A stretch of 64,000 bases of DNA from NCBI RefSeq assembly GCF_018413645.1, contig NZ_JAHCDA010000003.1, positions 1 to 64,000 of the forward strand, read 5' to 3'. The stretch comes from Roseococcus pinisoli (GTDB lineage: Bacteria; Pseudomonadota; Alphaproteobacteria; Acetobacterales; Acetobacteraceae). The notes beneath the pieces were generated by a model, which saw only the letters and a list, made by a program, of their open reading frames with translations, did not search any database and was not told the DNA's origin. Below are positions 27,035-36,309 of the stretch, piece after piece (position 1 is the first letter of the stretch; each line of letters opens with the position of its first letter). The position numbers and the translations under genes are program-made.

Positions 27035-27892
27035 GTGCAACAGGTGGGATTTGTCGGGCTCGGCATGATGGGGGCGCCGATGGCGCACAACCTCGTCTCC
27101 AAGGGCGTGCCGCTGACGACCTTCGACGCCGCGGGCGTCACCGTCCCCGGCGCGACGGCGGTGGAGGACGCCGCGGCGCTGGCGAAGGCCGCGACGCTCA
27201 TCATCCTCATGCTGCCGGACAGCCGGATCGTGGCCGCGGTGATGGAGAAGCTGGTGCCGGCGCTGCAGCCGGGCTCGCTGGTGGTCGACATGGGCAGCAG
27301 CGAGCCGGGCGAGACGCGGCGCTGGGCGGCCGCGCTGAAGGCGAAGGGCTGCGGCCTGCTCGACGCACCGGTCTCGGGCTCGGTGCCCAAGGCCAGCGCC
27401 GGCACGCTCGCCATCATGGTGGGCGGCGAGGATGCGGATTACGCGCGGGCCGAGCCGGTGCTGAAGGCCATGGGCGAGAAGCTGATCCGCACCGGCGCCG
27501 TCGGCAGCGCGCATGCCATGAAGGCGCTCAACAACTACGTCTATGCGGCCGGGCTGCTGGCGGTGTCGGAGGCCGCGCAGATGGCGGAGGCCCAGGGGCT
27601 CGACCTCGGCATCTTCGCCGCCGTGCTGAATGCGAGCTCCGGCCGGAACATCGCCTCCGAGACGAAGCTGGCGCAGGAGATCACCTCCGGCCGCTATGCC
27701 GGCGGCTTCCAGCTGGGGCTGATGCGCAAGGACCTGGAGACGGCGGGCAGCATCGCGGAGCAGACCGGCCTGCCGGCGGAACTGCTCCAGCTCTGCCGCG
27801 AGACCTGGACGGAGGCGCTGTCGGCCTTCGGCCCCAAGGCCGACAACACCGAAATCCATCGTTTCCTGAAGGAGCGTCCCGTCCAGGTGTGA
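27035..27892 (+). CDS. NAD(P)-dependent beta-hydroxyacid dehydrogenase (HIBADH family)
   Basis: 285 residues: Rossmann motif VGFVGLGMMGAPMAHNL (4-20), substrate block LLDAPVSGSVPKASAGTLAIM (109-129) and catalytic K163 with N166 in AMKALNNYVY. Reduces or oxidises a 3-hydroxyacid such as 3-hydroxyisobutyrate or tartronate semialdehyde. GTG at 27035 is chosen since GGGAGG ends 8 bases before it; the long frame reaching back to 25691 is the antisense shadow of the hydrolase. Next gene is a Bug-family binding protein, suggesting uptake and oxidation of an organic acid. Confidence 0.87.
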   Translation: MQQVGFVGLGMMGAPMAHNLVSKGVPLTTFDAAGVTVPGATAVEDAAALAKAATLIILMLPDSRIVAAVMEKLVPALQPGSLVVDMGSSEPGETRRWAAALKAKGCGLLDAPVSGSVPKASAGTLAIMVGGEDADYARAEPVLKAMGEKLIRTGAVGSAHAMKALNNYVYAAGLLAVSEAAQMAEAQGLDLGIFAAVLNASSGRNIASETKLAQEITSGRYAGGFQLGLMRKDLETAGSIAEQTGLPAELLQLCRETWTEALSAFGPKADNTEIHRFLKERPVQV

Positions 27893-27960
27893 GGCGGTGG
27901 GCTTGCCGGGCGCCCCGGCATCGGCAAGCCTGCGGCAACAACAAATGGGGGACTTCCATC

Positions 27961-28920
27961 ATGCTTCACCGCCGCCACCTGCTGGCCGCGCCGGCGCTGC
28001 TCGCGCCCGCGGCCGCCCTGTCGCAGCCGGCCTGGCCCGATCGCACCATCCGCATCATCATCGGCTTCCCGGCTGGCAGCGTGACGGACACTCTGGTGCG
28101 CAACCTGATCGAGCCGCTCACGCGCGAGCTCGGCCAGACGGTGATCATCGACAACCGGCCAGGCGGCAATGGCGTGGTCGGCACCATGGCGGTGAAGACC
28201 GCGGCGCCCGACGGCTATACCCAGGCCGTGCTCAGCGTGACCAACGGGGCGCTGAACACCTATCTCGTGCGCAACCTGCCCTATGATCCGATCCAGGATT
28301 TCGCGCATACGGGCTTCCTGGCGGAGACCTCCTACCTGCTGGTGGTGCCCAACAGCTCGCCCGCGCAGAACGTGGCGGAGTTCATCGAGCTGGCGAAGCG
28401 CCGCCCCGGCGAGCTGACCTTCAGCCATGGTAACTTCAGCTCGCTGATCGGCAGCGAGCGCCTGTGCCGCATGACCGGGACGCGCATGCTGGCCGTGCCC
28501 AGCCGCGGCGGGCCGGAGGCGCTGACCGAGGTCCTGGCGGGCCGGATCGACAGCACCCTGACCGACTTTGCGGCCGGTCTGGCCCAGGTGCGGGAAGGGC
28601 GGGTGCGGGCGCTGGGTGTGACCTCACCGGCCGCCTTCCCGCTGGCGCCGGACATCCCGCCCATCGCGGCGACGGTGCCGGGCTACGAGCTGAACGTGTG
28701 GTTCGGCCTGGCGGCGCCCGGGGGAACGCCGGCCCCGGTGGTGGCCCGCTTCAACCAGGCGCTGAGGGTTGTGCTGGGGCAGGCCGAGGCGCGCGAGCGG
28801 CTGGCACGGCTGGGCTACGTGCCGCGCGCCATGACGCCGGAGCAGTGGCGCGACTTCCTGCAGAACGAGATCACCAGCCTCTCGCGCCTCGCGCGGGAGA
28901 TCGGGCTGCAGCCGAGCTGA
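27961..28920 (+). CDS. Bug/TctC family periplasmic substrate-binding protein
   Basis: 319 residues with a signal peptide (about 1-21, ALSQPA) and the tripartite tricarboxylate transporter receptor pattern: WPDRTIRIIIGFPAGSVTD near the N-terminus, VIIDNRPGGNGVVGT near 62-76, then LAGRIDSTLTD and IPPIAATVPGYE. Bug proteins bind carboxylates; orphan copies without TctA/TctB, as here, are very common in this bacterial group. GGGGGA precedes the ATG. Confidence 0.92.
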   Translation: MLHRRHLLAAPALLAPAAALSQPAWPDRTIRIIIGFPAGSVTDTLVRNLIEPLTRELGQTVIIDNRPGGNGVVGTMAVKTAAPDGYTQAVLSVTNGALNTYLVRNLPYDPIQDFAHTGFLAETSYLLVVPNSSPAQNVAEFIELAKRRPGELTFSHGNFSSLIGSERLCRMTGTRMLAVPSRGGPEALTEVLAGRIDSTLTDFAAGLAQVREGRVRALGVTSPAAFPLAPDIPPIAATVPGYELNVWFGLAAPGGTPAPVVARFNQALRVVLGQAEARERLARLGYVPRAMTPEQWRDFLQNEITSLSRLAREIGLQPS

Positions 28921-28934
28921 GCTGCCGTGTAAAA

Positions 28935-28960
28935 TGCCCGGGCGGTGCTACGCCCGGGCA
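28935..28960 (-). terminator. Intrinsic terminator of the cupin gene
   Basis: Perfect 10-bp stem TGCCCGGGCG / CGCCCGGGCA around a 6-base loop. Read on the minus strand it is followed by TTTT, so it ends the cupin transcript; it lies between convergent genes and could also stop the plus-strand transcript. Confidence 0.8.
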
Positions 28961-28962
28961 AA

Positions 28963-28989
28963 GGTGGAACGGGAGGAGCTTGTTCCACC
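28963..28989. terminator. Second hairpin between convergent genes
   Basis: GGTGGAAC / GTTCCACC forms an 8-bp stem with an 11-base loop, 2 bases from the preceding terminator. On the minus strand it is followed by TTTG. Probably a tandem terminator. Confidence 0.45.
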
Positions 28990-29011
28990 GTCATTAAAAG
29001 TGAATAGACGG

Positions 29012-29464
29012 TCAGACCCATTCCGGCTCGGCGACGGCGTCGACCTTGATGTTCACCACCACTTCCTCGACGCCGCTGCGCACAAGGACGCAATGCAGCT
29101 CCTCCGTGTCAGAGGCGTTCAGCTCCTGGTGGGGGACGTAGGGGGGCACCAGGAAGAAGTCGCCGGGGCCGGCCTTGGTGATGAATTCCAGCCGCTCGCC
29201 CCAGCGCATCAGCGCATGGCCGCGAACGATGTAGATGATGCTCTCGAGGTCGCCGTGATGATGCGGGCCGGTCTTGGCGCCCGGCTTGATCAGGTTGGTG
29301 CCGGCCCAGAGATGGGAGGAGCCGCTGCGCTTGCCGCTGATGGCGACCAGACGGCCCATGCCCTCGGTCTCGGGCGTCTCGCCGCTCCGTTCCTCGGATT
29401 TTACGCGCTTGATGCCGTGGTCGCGCCAATAGGCAGCGTCGCGCTGGATCAGGCTATCGGGCAT
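29012..29464 (-). CDS. Cupin domain protein
   Basis: 150 residues with one cupin barrel: GPHHHGDLESIIYIVRGHALMRWG (motif 1 with two or three His and Glu, about 73-96) and GDFFLVPPYVPHQELN (motif 2 with His, about 106-121). The start ATG 29464 has GGAGG 7 bases upstream. Metal-binding is likely; the reaction is unknown. It is followed on the left by paired hairpins. It lies next to glyoxylate-metabolism genes on the same strand but with a 115-base gap. Confidence 0.85.
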   Translation of the reverse strand: MPDSLIQRDAAYWRDHGIKRVKSEERSGETPETEGMGRLVAISGKRSGSSHLWAGTNLIKPGAKTGPHHHGDLESIIYIVRGHALMRWGERLEFITKAGPGDFFLVPPYVPHQELNASDTEELHCVLVRSGVEEVVVNIKVDAVAEPEWV

Positions 29465-29578
29465 ATTACGTCCTCCAATCGTATGACTGAGGACATATAG
29501 CGCCAGGGGCAAGGGATGCAAATGCCCCGACGGTGAATTGTGTATTCACCGCCGGGATATGGGATATGCGAGGGCTGC

Positions 29579-30454
29579 TTAGCCGATCTTGTGGTCGGCC
29601 AGCTTCTCCAGGGCCTGGATCAGGCCGGAATGGTCCCAGCCCTTGCCGCCCATCGCCGCGCAGGCGGAGAAGAGCTGCTGGGCGGAGGCCGTGTTCGGCA
29701 GGGCCACGCCGAGCTCCTTGGCCGATTGCAGCGCCAGGTTGAGGTCCTTCTGGTGCAGCTCGATGCGGAAGCCCGGGTTGAAGGTCCGGTTGATCATGCG
29801 CTCGGCATGGACTTCCAGGATGCGCGAATTGGCGAAGCCGCCCATCAGCGCCGCGCGAACCTTGGCCGGATCGGCGCCCGCCTTGCTGGCGAAGACCAGC
29901 GCCTCGGACACCGCCTCGATGTTCAGCGCCACGATGATCTGGTTCGCAACCTTGGTGACCTGGCCCGCGCCGTTCTCGCCGACGAGCGTGATGTTCTTGC
30001 CCATCAGCTGGAACAGCGGCAGCGCGCGGTCGAAGGCGGCCTGGCTGGCGCCGATCATGATGGTCAGCGCGGCGTTCTTCGCGCCGACCTCGCCGCCCGA
30101 GACGGGCGCGTCGATGTAGTCGGCGCCGAGCGCGTTGACCTTCGCCGCGAAATCCTTGGTGGCGGTCGGGCTGATCGAGCTCATGTCGATGACGAGCTTG
30201 CCCTTGCTGAGGCCGGCCGCGACGCCGTTCTCGCCGAAGAGCACGCGCTCCACGTCGGGGGTGTCGGGCACCATCAGGATGATGATCTCGGCGGCCTTCG
30301 CCACGGCGGTGCCGTCGGCCACGACCTGGAAGGCGGCGCGGCTCTCGGCCGAGAGCGAGGCGCGCTCCGGCACGATGACCTCGTGGCCGCCCTTGGCGAG
30401 GTTCTGGGCCATGGGCAGGCCCATGATGCCGAGGCCGATGAATCCGATCTTCAT
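29579..30454 (-). CDS. garR: 2-hydroxy-3-oxopropionate (tartronate semialdehyde) reductase
   Basis: 291 residues of the beta-hydroxyacid dehydrogenase family: IGFIGLGIMGLPMAQNLAKG (NAD(P) binding, 3-22), DAPVSGGEVGAKNAALTIMIG (115-135), catalytic K168 and N171 in GQVTKVANQ. Closest in pattern to GarR/GlxR, which reduces tartronate semialdehyde to glycerate. The upstream hydroxypyruvate isomerase gene on the same strand makes this assignment much more likely than 3-hydroxyisobutyrate dehydrogenase. Confidence 0.88.
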   Translation of the reverse strand: MKIGFIGLGIMGLPMAQNLAKGGHEVIVPERASLSAESRAAFQVVADGTAVAKAAEIIILMVPDTPDVERVLFGENGVAAGLSKGKLVIDMSSISPTATKDFAAKVNALGADYIDAPVSGGEVGAKNAALTIMIGASQAAFDRALPLFQLMGKNITLVGENGAGQVTKVANQIIVALNIEAVSEALVFASKAGADPAKVRAALMGGFANSRILEVHAERMINRTFNPGFRIELHQKDLNLALQSAKELGVALPNTASAQQLFSACAAMGGKGWDHSGLIQALEKLADHKIG

Positions 30455-30592
30455 GTGTGCTTCTTCCTTACGAAGTGAGGGGCTGGCCGATGCCGGGAGC
30501 GCCAGGGGCGCCGGGGACCGGATCGGCCGGCCGGAAATCGCCTGCCGGCGGGCGGGTCCCCGAGGGGCCCGGCCCGGCCGGCCAGCGCGGGA

Positions 30593-31375
30593 TCAGCCCG
30601 CGCGGTACTTCGCGAACCAGCCGAGGCCGGCCAGGGTCTCGCCCTTGGGGCGGTACTCGCAGCCGATCCAGCCGCGATAGCCGCTGGCGTCGATGGCGTC
30701 GAAGACGAAGGGCCAGTTCACCTCACCCGTGCCGGGCTCATTCCGGCCGGGTGTGTCGGCGACCTGCATGTGCGCGATATAGGGCAGCAGCTCCTGCGCC
30801 TTGCGCGTCACGTCGCCCTCGGTGATCTGGCAGTGGTAAAGGTCGAACTGCAGGCCAAGCCGCTCGGGTCCGATCGCGTCGATGATGCGCGTGGCCTCCG
30901 TCGTCGTGTTGAGGAAGAAGCCCAGGATGTCGCGGTGGTTGATCGGCTCGATCACCGGCTTCACGCCGGCCTTGGCGCATTCCTCGGCCGCGAAGTCGAG
31001 GTTGGCGGCATAGGTGGCGAGCAGCGTGTCGCGCGGCACGCCGGCGGGGACCAGGCCCGCCATCACGTGCAGGCGGGGGCACTTCAGGGCGACGCTGTAT
31101 TCGAGGGCGTGCTTGATGCTTTCGCGGAACTCGGCGCGGCGGTCGGGCAGGGAGGCCGTGCCGCGCTCGCCATTGTTCCAGTCGCCGGGAGGGGCGTTGA
31201 ACAGCACGTTCTGGAGGCCGTTATCCTCCAGCCGCCGGGCGATCTCGGCCGCGGGATGCTCATAGGGGAAGAGGAATTCCACCGCCTCGAAGCCGGCCGC
31301 GCGGGCGGCGGCGAAGCGGTCGAGGAAGGGGACCTCGTTGAACATCATGGAAATGTTCGCGGCGAATTTCGGCAT
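30593..31375 (-). CDS. hyi: Hydroxypyruvate isomerase
   Basis: 260 residues, TIM barrel of the AP-endonuclease-2 type. MPKFAANISMMFNEVPFLDR opens as in Hyi; NAPPGDWNNGERG near 60-72 and PINHRDILGFFLNTT near 145 are diagnostic, with FDLYHCQITEGD and EYRPKG supplying metal-ligand and catalytic Glu/Asp. Interconverts hydroxypyruvate and tartronate semialdehyde. Start 31375 is preferred (GAGGGCGGGA upstream) over an ATG five codons earlier. Pairs with garR (218... bases apart is only the 138-base GC-rich gap) on the way from glyoxylate to glycerate. Confidence 0.9.
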   Translation of the reverse strand: MPKFAANISMMFNEVPFLDRFAAARAAGFEAVEFLFPYEHPAAEIARRLEDNGLQNVLFNAPPGDWNNGERGTASLPDRRAEFRESIKHALEYSVALKCPRLHVMAGLVPAGVPRDTLLATYAANLDFAAEECAKAGVKPVIEPINHRDILGFFLNTTTEATRIIDAIGPERLGLQFDLYHCQITEGDVTRKAQELLPYIAHMQVADTPGRNEPGTGEVNWPFVFDAIDASGYRGWIGCEYRPKGETLAGLGWFAKYRAG

Positions 31376-31566
31376 TGTTCCCGCCCTCAAGCGCCGGCCT
31401 CGCCGGCTGTTGTGTCGATGTCAGGGGGCGGCCGCGTCAGCGGGCCCCGATGGCGCGCAGACTGCCCAAGCACGCGCGGATTGCAAGGGCGCCACCTGGC
31501 GCCTTTGCCGGGCTAACCACGGCACTCCGGGGCGCGGGAAGCGCTCCGGAGTGGTCTCGCAGGGCC

Positions 31567-32751
31567 TCAGTTATTGCCCGCGATGTAGTCCATCGCCGCC
31601 TTCACGCCCTCGGGCTTGTGCGGGATGCCGGCCGCGCGCAGCCCCATCTCCACGCCCGAGAGCGTACCGACCAGCTGCAGCTCGCTGATGTCGCCCAGAT
31701 GGCCGATGCGGAAGACCTTGTCGTTCAGCTGGCCGAGCCCGTTGCCGAGCGACATGTTGAACTTCTCCAGGATCGTGCCGCGCAGCCCGTTGGCGCTGTG
31801 GCCCTCCGGCACGCGCACCGCCGTCAGCACCGAGGAGTAATGCCGCGGCTCGTCGCATTGGATTTCCAGGCCCCAGGCGCGAACGGCCCGGCGCGTCGCC
31901 TCGGCCATGCGGTCGTGGCGGGCGAAGACGTTCTCCAGCCCCTCTTCGAAGATCATGTCGAGCGCGGTATCCAGCGCGTAGAGCATGTTGGTGGCCGGGG
32001 TGTAGGGGAAATAGCCGGTCGCGTTGGAGGCGATCATCGGCTTCCAGTCCCAGAAGCTGCGCGTCGTCTTCGCCGCTTCGTTGGCCTTCAGCGCCTTGGC
32101 GCTGACCGCGTTGAAGGACAGGCCCGGCGGCAGCATCAGCCCCTTCTGCGAGCCGGAGACGGTGACGTCCACACCCCATTCGTCGTGCTTGAACTCCATT
32201 GAGGCGAGGCCGCTGATGGTGTCCACCAGCAGCAGGGCAGGGTGGCCGGCGGCGTCGATCGCGCGGCGGACCTCGGCGATGCGGCTGGTGCTGCCGGTGC
32301 TGGTCTCGTTGTGGACGACGCAGACGGCCTTGATCTCATGCGCCTTGTCGGCCCGCAGATGGGCCTCGATCTGCGCGGGATCGGCGCCGCGGCGCCAGTC
32401 GCCCTTGAGAACCTCGGGGCGGATCGCGAGGCGCTCGGCCATCTCGCACCAGAGGCTGGCGAAGTGGCCGGTCTCGCACATCACCACGCGGTCGCCGGGG
32501 CTGAGCGTGTTGACCAGCGCCGCCTCCCAGGCCCCGGTGCCCGAGGCGGGGAAGATGACCACATGGCTCTTGGTCTGGAAGATGGCCTTGATCTTCTCGA
32601 GGATCGCGCCGCCGAGCTTGCCGAAATCCGGGCCGCGATGATCCATCGTGGGGTTGTCGAGCGCGCGCAGCACCCGGTCCGGCACGTTGGAGGGCCCTGG
32701 GATTTGCAGGAAATGGCGTCCGGGCGTGGTCTTGGTGGTGAAATAGGCCAT
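31567..32751 (-). CDS. Serine-glyoxylate / alanine-glyoxylate aminotransferase
   Basis: 394 residues, class V PLP aminotransferase. It starts near GRHFLQIPGPSNVPDRVL (N-terminal signature of SGAT), has the cofactor aspartate in LLLVDTISGLASMEF (D177) and Schiff-base lysine K203 in SGSQKGLMLPPG. It transfers the amino group of serine (or alanine) to glyoxylate, giving hydroxypyruvate and glycine. Hydroxypyruvate is the substrate of the neighbouring isomerase. Divergent from the FAD/Fe-S dehydrogenase gene with a 124-base shared promoter region. Confidence 0.9.
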   Translation of the reverse strand: MAYFTTKTTPGRHFLQIPGPSNVPDRVLRALDNPTMDHRGPDFGKLGGAILEKIKAIFQTKSHVVIFPASGTGAWEAALVNTLSPGDRVVMCETGHFASLWCEMAERLAIRPEVLKGDWRRGADPAQIEAHLRADKAHEIKAVCVVHNETSTGSTSRIAEVRRAIDAAGHPALLLVDTISGLASMEFKHDEWGVDVTVSGSQKGLMLPPGLSFNAVSAKALKANEAAKTTRSFWDWKPMIASNATGYFPYTPATNMLYALDTALDMIFEEGLENVFARHDRMAEATRRAVRAWGLEIQCDEPRHYSSVLTAVRVPEGHSANGLRGTILEKFNMSLGNGLGQLNDKVFRIGHLGDISELQLVGTLSGVEMGLRAAGIPHKPEGVKAAMDYIAGNN

Positions 32752-32875
32752 GGCGGGCTCCTCTTGCTCCGGGAGCTATGCCCCGTCTGTCGGAAAGGCG
32801 CCAATGAGTTCGGCTCGTGCGCCCCATGAGGATTATCCATCTGACGGCGCGCGGGTCCCGGGATTAGATAGCGGC

Positions 32876-35746
32876 ATGAACGCCATCACGATTCCCAAAA
32901 GCAAAATCGGCGACTCCCGGCTTGCCGCGCGTCTCTCGCGCGAGACGGAAGGGGAGGTGCTGTTCTCCGCGCCGGATCGCGGCCGCTACTCGACCGATGC
33001 GAGCATCTACCAGATCGAGCCGGTGGGCGTGCTGGTGCCGAAGACGGCGGCCGATGTGGAGGCGGCGATGGCCATTTGCCGCGAGGAGGGCATCCCCATC
33101 CTCGCGCGCGGCGGCGGCACCAGCCAGTGCGGCCAGACGGTGAACCGGGCGCTGGTGCTGGACTGCTCGAAGTATCTGCGCCGCGTGCTCAGCGTGGAGG
33201 GCGATACGGCCCGCGTGGAGCCCGGTATCACGCTCGGCGCGCTGAACGAGGCCATCAAGGGCACGAAGCAGTTCTTCCCGGTGGACCCCAGCACCTGGCA
33301 GCGCTGCACCATCGGCGGCATGGCGGGGAATAATTCCTGCGGCGGCAAGTCGATCCGCTACGGGCTGATGGCCGACAACGTGCGCGCCATCGACGCGATC
33401 CTGGCCGATGGCTCGCGCCATATCTTCGGCGAGAACGCGCCGAACACGGATCTCGTGGCACGGCTGCATGCGCTGGGCGAGCGCGAGGCGGCGGAAATCG
33501 CGGAGAAATTCCCGCATCAGCTCCGCCGGGTGGGCGGCTACAATCTCGACGCGCTGACGCCGGATGCGCGCGCGAATGGGCGCGGCAATCTCTCGCGCCT
33601 GCTGGTGGGCTCAGAGGGCACGCTGGCCTTCTCCGCCGCGCTGGACCTGAAGCTCTGGCCGATCAAGCCGCGCAAGGTCGTGGGCATCTGCCAGTTCCCG
33701 ACCTTCCGGCGCGCGATGGAGGCCTCGCGCCACCTCGTCACGCTGGATCCCGAGGCGGTGGAACTGGTCGATCGCACCATGATCGACCTCGGCCGCTCCA
33801 TCCCGATCTACCGCGCGACCATCGACCAGATGGTGATCGGCGAGCCGGACAGCCTGCTCATCGTCGAGTTCCACGGGCAGGAGGACGGGCCGCTGCTGCA
33901 GCAGCTCGACCGGCTGGAGGAGATGATGGGCGATCTCGGCCTGCCGGGGCAGGTGGTGCGCGCGGTGGATGGCGGCTTCCAGGCCGCGATCGCGGAGGTG
34001 CGCGAGGCCGGGCTCAACATCATGATGTCCATGAAGGGCGACGGAAAGCCGGTCTCCTTCATCGAGGATTGCGCCGTCGGCCTCGACGACCTCGCCGACT
34101 ATACCGAGCGGCTGAACGACGTTTTCGCGAAGCATGGCACGAAGGGCACCTGGTACGCGCATGCCTCGGTGGGCTGCCTGCACGTCCGCCCCGTCCTGAA
34201 CATGAAGGACGGCGAGGACGTGCGGAAGATGCGCGAGATCGCGGAAGAATGCTTCGAGCTCGTGCGGGAGTACAAGGGCTCGCATTCCGGCGAGCATGGC
34301 GACGGCATCGTCCGTTCCGAGTTCAACGAGCCCATGTTCGGCTCCAAGATCGCCCGCGCCTTCGAGGCGGTGAAGGACGAGTTCGACCCCAACGCGCTGC
34401 TCAATCCCGGCCGCGTCGTGCGCCCGCCGAAGATGGATGACCGCTCGCTGTTCCGCTACGCGCCGGAGTATCAGGCGGACGTCTCGGTGAAGCCCGTGCT
34501 CGACTGGTCCGCCTGGCCCGGCCCGCAGGGCGGCCTGCTGAGCGCCGTCGAGATGTGCAACAACAACGGCACCTGTCGGAAGTTCGACGCGAATGTGATG
34601 TGCCCGAGCTATCGCGTGACGCGCGACGAGCAGCACCTCACCCGCGGCCGCGCGAATACGTTGCGCCTGGCGCTCAGTGGGCAGCTCGGGCCGGATGCCC
34701 TGGCGAGCCCGCAGGTGGGCGAGGCCATGTCGCTCTGCGTCTCCTGCAAGGGCTGCAAGCGCGAATGCCCGACCGGCGTCGACATGGCGAAGATGAAGAT
34801 CGAGCATCTCGCCGCGCGCAACGCCAAGCACGGCATCCCGCTGAAGGACCGGCTGGTGGCGGCGCTCCCGACCATGGCGCGTTACGCCCGTTTCGCGCCA
34901 TGGCTCGCGAATATCTGCGACAGCGTGCCGTTGCTGGCCCGGTTGTCCGAGCGTTTCCTGGGCCTGTCGGCCAAGCGCAGCCTGCCGCGCTTCCGCCGTG
35001 ACGTCTTCCGGGACGAGGAGGCGCGTGGCGATGGCTGGAAGGGCGAGGTCATCCTCTTCGGCGACACCTTCAACCGCTACTTCGAGCCCGAGAATCTGCG
35101 CGCGGCGGTGCGCGTGCTCTCGGCCTCCGGCTATCGCGTCACCGCGCCGAAGGCTGAGGGCCGGCCGCTTTGCTGCGGCCGCACCTATCTCGCCGCAGGC
35201 ATGGTGGATCAGGCCCGGGCCGAGGCACGGCGCACGCTGGAGGCGCTGTCGAAATCCGATGCGCCGGTGCTGGGGCTGGAGCCCTCCTGCCTCATGACGC
35301 TGCGCGACGAATTCGCCGCCCTGCTGCCCGGCAAGGAGGCCGAGGCCCTTTCGAAGCGGGCCTTCCTCATCACCGAATTCCTGGAGGCGAAGGACGCGCT
35401 GCCGGCGCTGAAGCCCGTCTCCGGCGCGGCGCATATCCACGGCCATTGCCACCAAAAGGCCTTCGGTGCCTTCCCGGCAGCCGTGAAGGCGCTGAAGCGC
35501 GTGCCCGGTATGGAGGTGAAGCCCATCCAATCGAGCTGCTGCGGCATGGCCGGCGCCTTCGGCTATGAGGCCAAGAACTTCGAGACCTCCGTCGCCATGG
35601 CGGAGCTCTCCCTGCTGCCGGCGGTGCGGGCGGCCGGGGCGGGGGATGTGATCGTCGCGGACGGTACCTCCTGCCGTCATCAGATCCAGGACCTCTCGGG
35701 CCGCGAGGCGATCCACTCGATCCGCCTGCTGGATCGCGCGCTGTGA
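32876..35746 (+). CDS. Fused FAD-linked oxidase / Fe-S oxidoreductase (GlcD-GlcF or YdiJ type)
   Basis: 956 residues. FAD-binding domain 4 lies about residues 45-225 (GVLVPKTAADVEAAMAICRE, ILARGGGTSQCG, GGMAGNNSCGGKSIRYG), FAD-oxidase C about 250-530 (GSHSGEHGDGIVRSEF), followed by two 4Fe-4S motifs (NNNGTCRKF...CP near 560 and CVSCKGCKRECP near 620) and two CCG domains (LCCGRTYLAAGM and SCCGMAGAFGYE). This is the layout of D-2-hydroxyacid dehydrogenases such as YdiJ that pass electrons to the respiratory chain. In this neighbourhood glycolate or another D-2-hydroxyacid is a plausible substrate. ATG 32876 has only a weak ribosome site; the frame extends upstream to 32750 without conserved residues. 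Confidence 0.88.
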   Translation: MNAITIPKSKIGDSRLAARLSRETEGEVLFSAPDRGRYSTDASIYQIEPVGVLVPKTAADVEAAMAICREEGIPILARGGGTSQCGQTVNRALVLDCSKYLRRVLSVEGDTARVEPGITLGALNEAIKGTKQFFPVDPSTWQRCTIGGMAGNNSCGGKSIRYGLMADNVRAIDAILADGSRHIFGENAPNTDLVARLHALGEREAAEIAEKFPHQLRRVGGYNLDALTPDARANGRGNLSRLLVGSEGTLAFSAALDLKLWPIKPRKVVGICQFPTFRRAMEASRHLVTLDPEAVELVDRTMIDLGRSIPIYRATIDQMVIGEPDSLLIVEFHGQEDGPLLQQLDRLEEMMGDLGLPGQVVRAVDGGFQAAIAEVREAGLNIMMSMKGDGKPVSFIEDCAVGLDDLADYTERLNDVFAKHGTKGTWYAHASVGCLHVRPVLNMKDGEDVRKMREIAEECFELVREYKGSHSGEHGDGIVRSEFNEPMFGSKIARAFEAVKDEFDPNALLNPGRVVRPPKMDDRSLFRYAPEYQADVSVKPVLDWSAWPGPQGGLLSAVEMCNNNGTCRKFDANVMCPSYRVTRDEQHLTRGRANTLRLALSGQLGPDALASPQVGEAMSLCVSCKGCKRECPTGVDMAKMKIEHLAARNAKHGIPLKDRLVAALPTMARYARFAPWLANICDSVPLLARLSERFLGLSAKRSLPRFRRDVFRDEEARGDGWKGEVILFGDTFNRYFEPENLRAAVRVLSASGYRVTAPKAEGRPLCCGRTYLAAGMVDQARAEARRTLEALSKSDAPVLGLEPSCLMTLRDEFAALLPGKEAEALSKRAFLITEFLEAKDALPALKPVSGAAHIHGHCHQKAFGAFPAAVKALKRVPGMEVKPIQSSCCGMAGAFGYEAKNFETSVAMAELSLLPAVRAAGAGDVIVADGTSCRHQIQDLSGREAIHSIRLLDRAL

Positions 35747-36309
35747 TCCACGAGGTCCTCGACTTCTGGTTCGCCGAAGGCCGGAACAGCACGCGCCCGG
35801 CCTGGTTCAAGCGCGACGACGCCTTCGACGCGACGATCCGCGCCCGCTTCGGCGAGCTCGTCGTCCCGGCGCGCGAGGGGGCGCTGGACGGATGGGCCGC
35901 GACCGGGGAGGGTGCGCTGGCACTGACCCTCGTGCTGGACCAGTTCCCGCGGAACCTCTTCCGCGGCTCGCCCGAGGCCTTCGCGAGCGATGAGGCCGCG
36001 CTCGCCCTGGCGCGCCGCCTGGTCCTGGAGCGGAGGGATCTCGGCATGACGCCGGTGGAGCGGGTCTTCCTCTACCTGCCCTTGGAGCATGCGGAATCCA
36101 TGACGGCGCAGAACCAGTCGGTCGCTGCCTTCGAGGGGCTGCGCGACGACCCGGCCAGCGCGGCGCCCGGTGGGGTGATCGAGTTTGCCTGGCGCCATTG
36201 GCAGGTCGTCCGGCGCTTCGGGCGCTTTCCCCATCGCAACGCGGTTCTCGGGCGGGAGAGCACGGCGGCGGAGCTGGCCTATCTCGCCCAGCCGGGCGCG
36301 GGCTTCTGA
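35743..36309 (+). CDS. DUF924 family protein
   Basis: 188 residues; GTG start overlaps the preceding stop by 4 bases (GTGA). VLDFWFAEGR at the N-terminus, LVLDQFPRNLFRGSPEAFASD near 62-82, VFLYLPLEHAES near 108 and FGRFPHRNAVLGRESTAAE near the C-terminus are the DUF924 hallmarks. All-helical, TPR-like soluble protein of unknown function. Translational coupling to the dehydrogenase gene may be only positional. Confidence 0.9.
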   Translation: MIHEVLDFWFAEGRNSTRPAWFKRDDAFDATIRARFGELVVPAREGALDGWAATGEGALALTLVLDQFPRNLFRGSPEAFASDEAALALARRLVLERRDLGMTPVERVFLYLPLEHAESMTAQNQSVAAFEGLRDDPASAAPGGVIEFAWRHWQVVRRFGRFPHRNAVLGRESTAAELAYLAQPGAGF

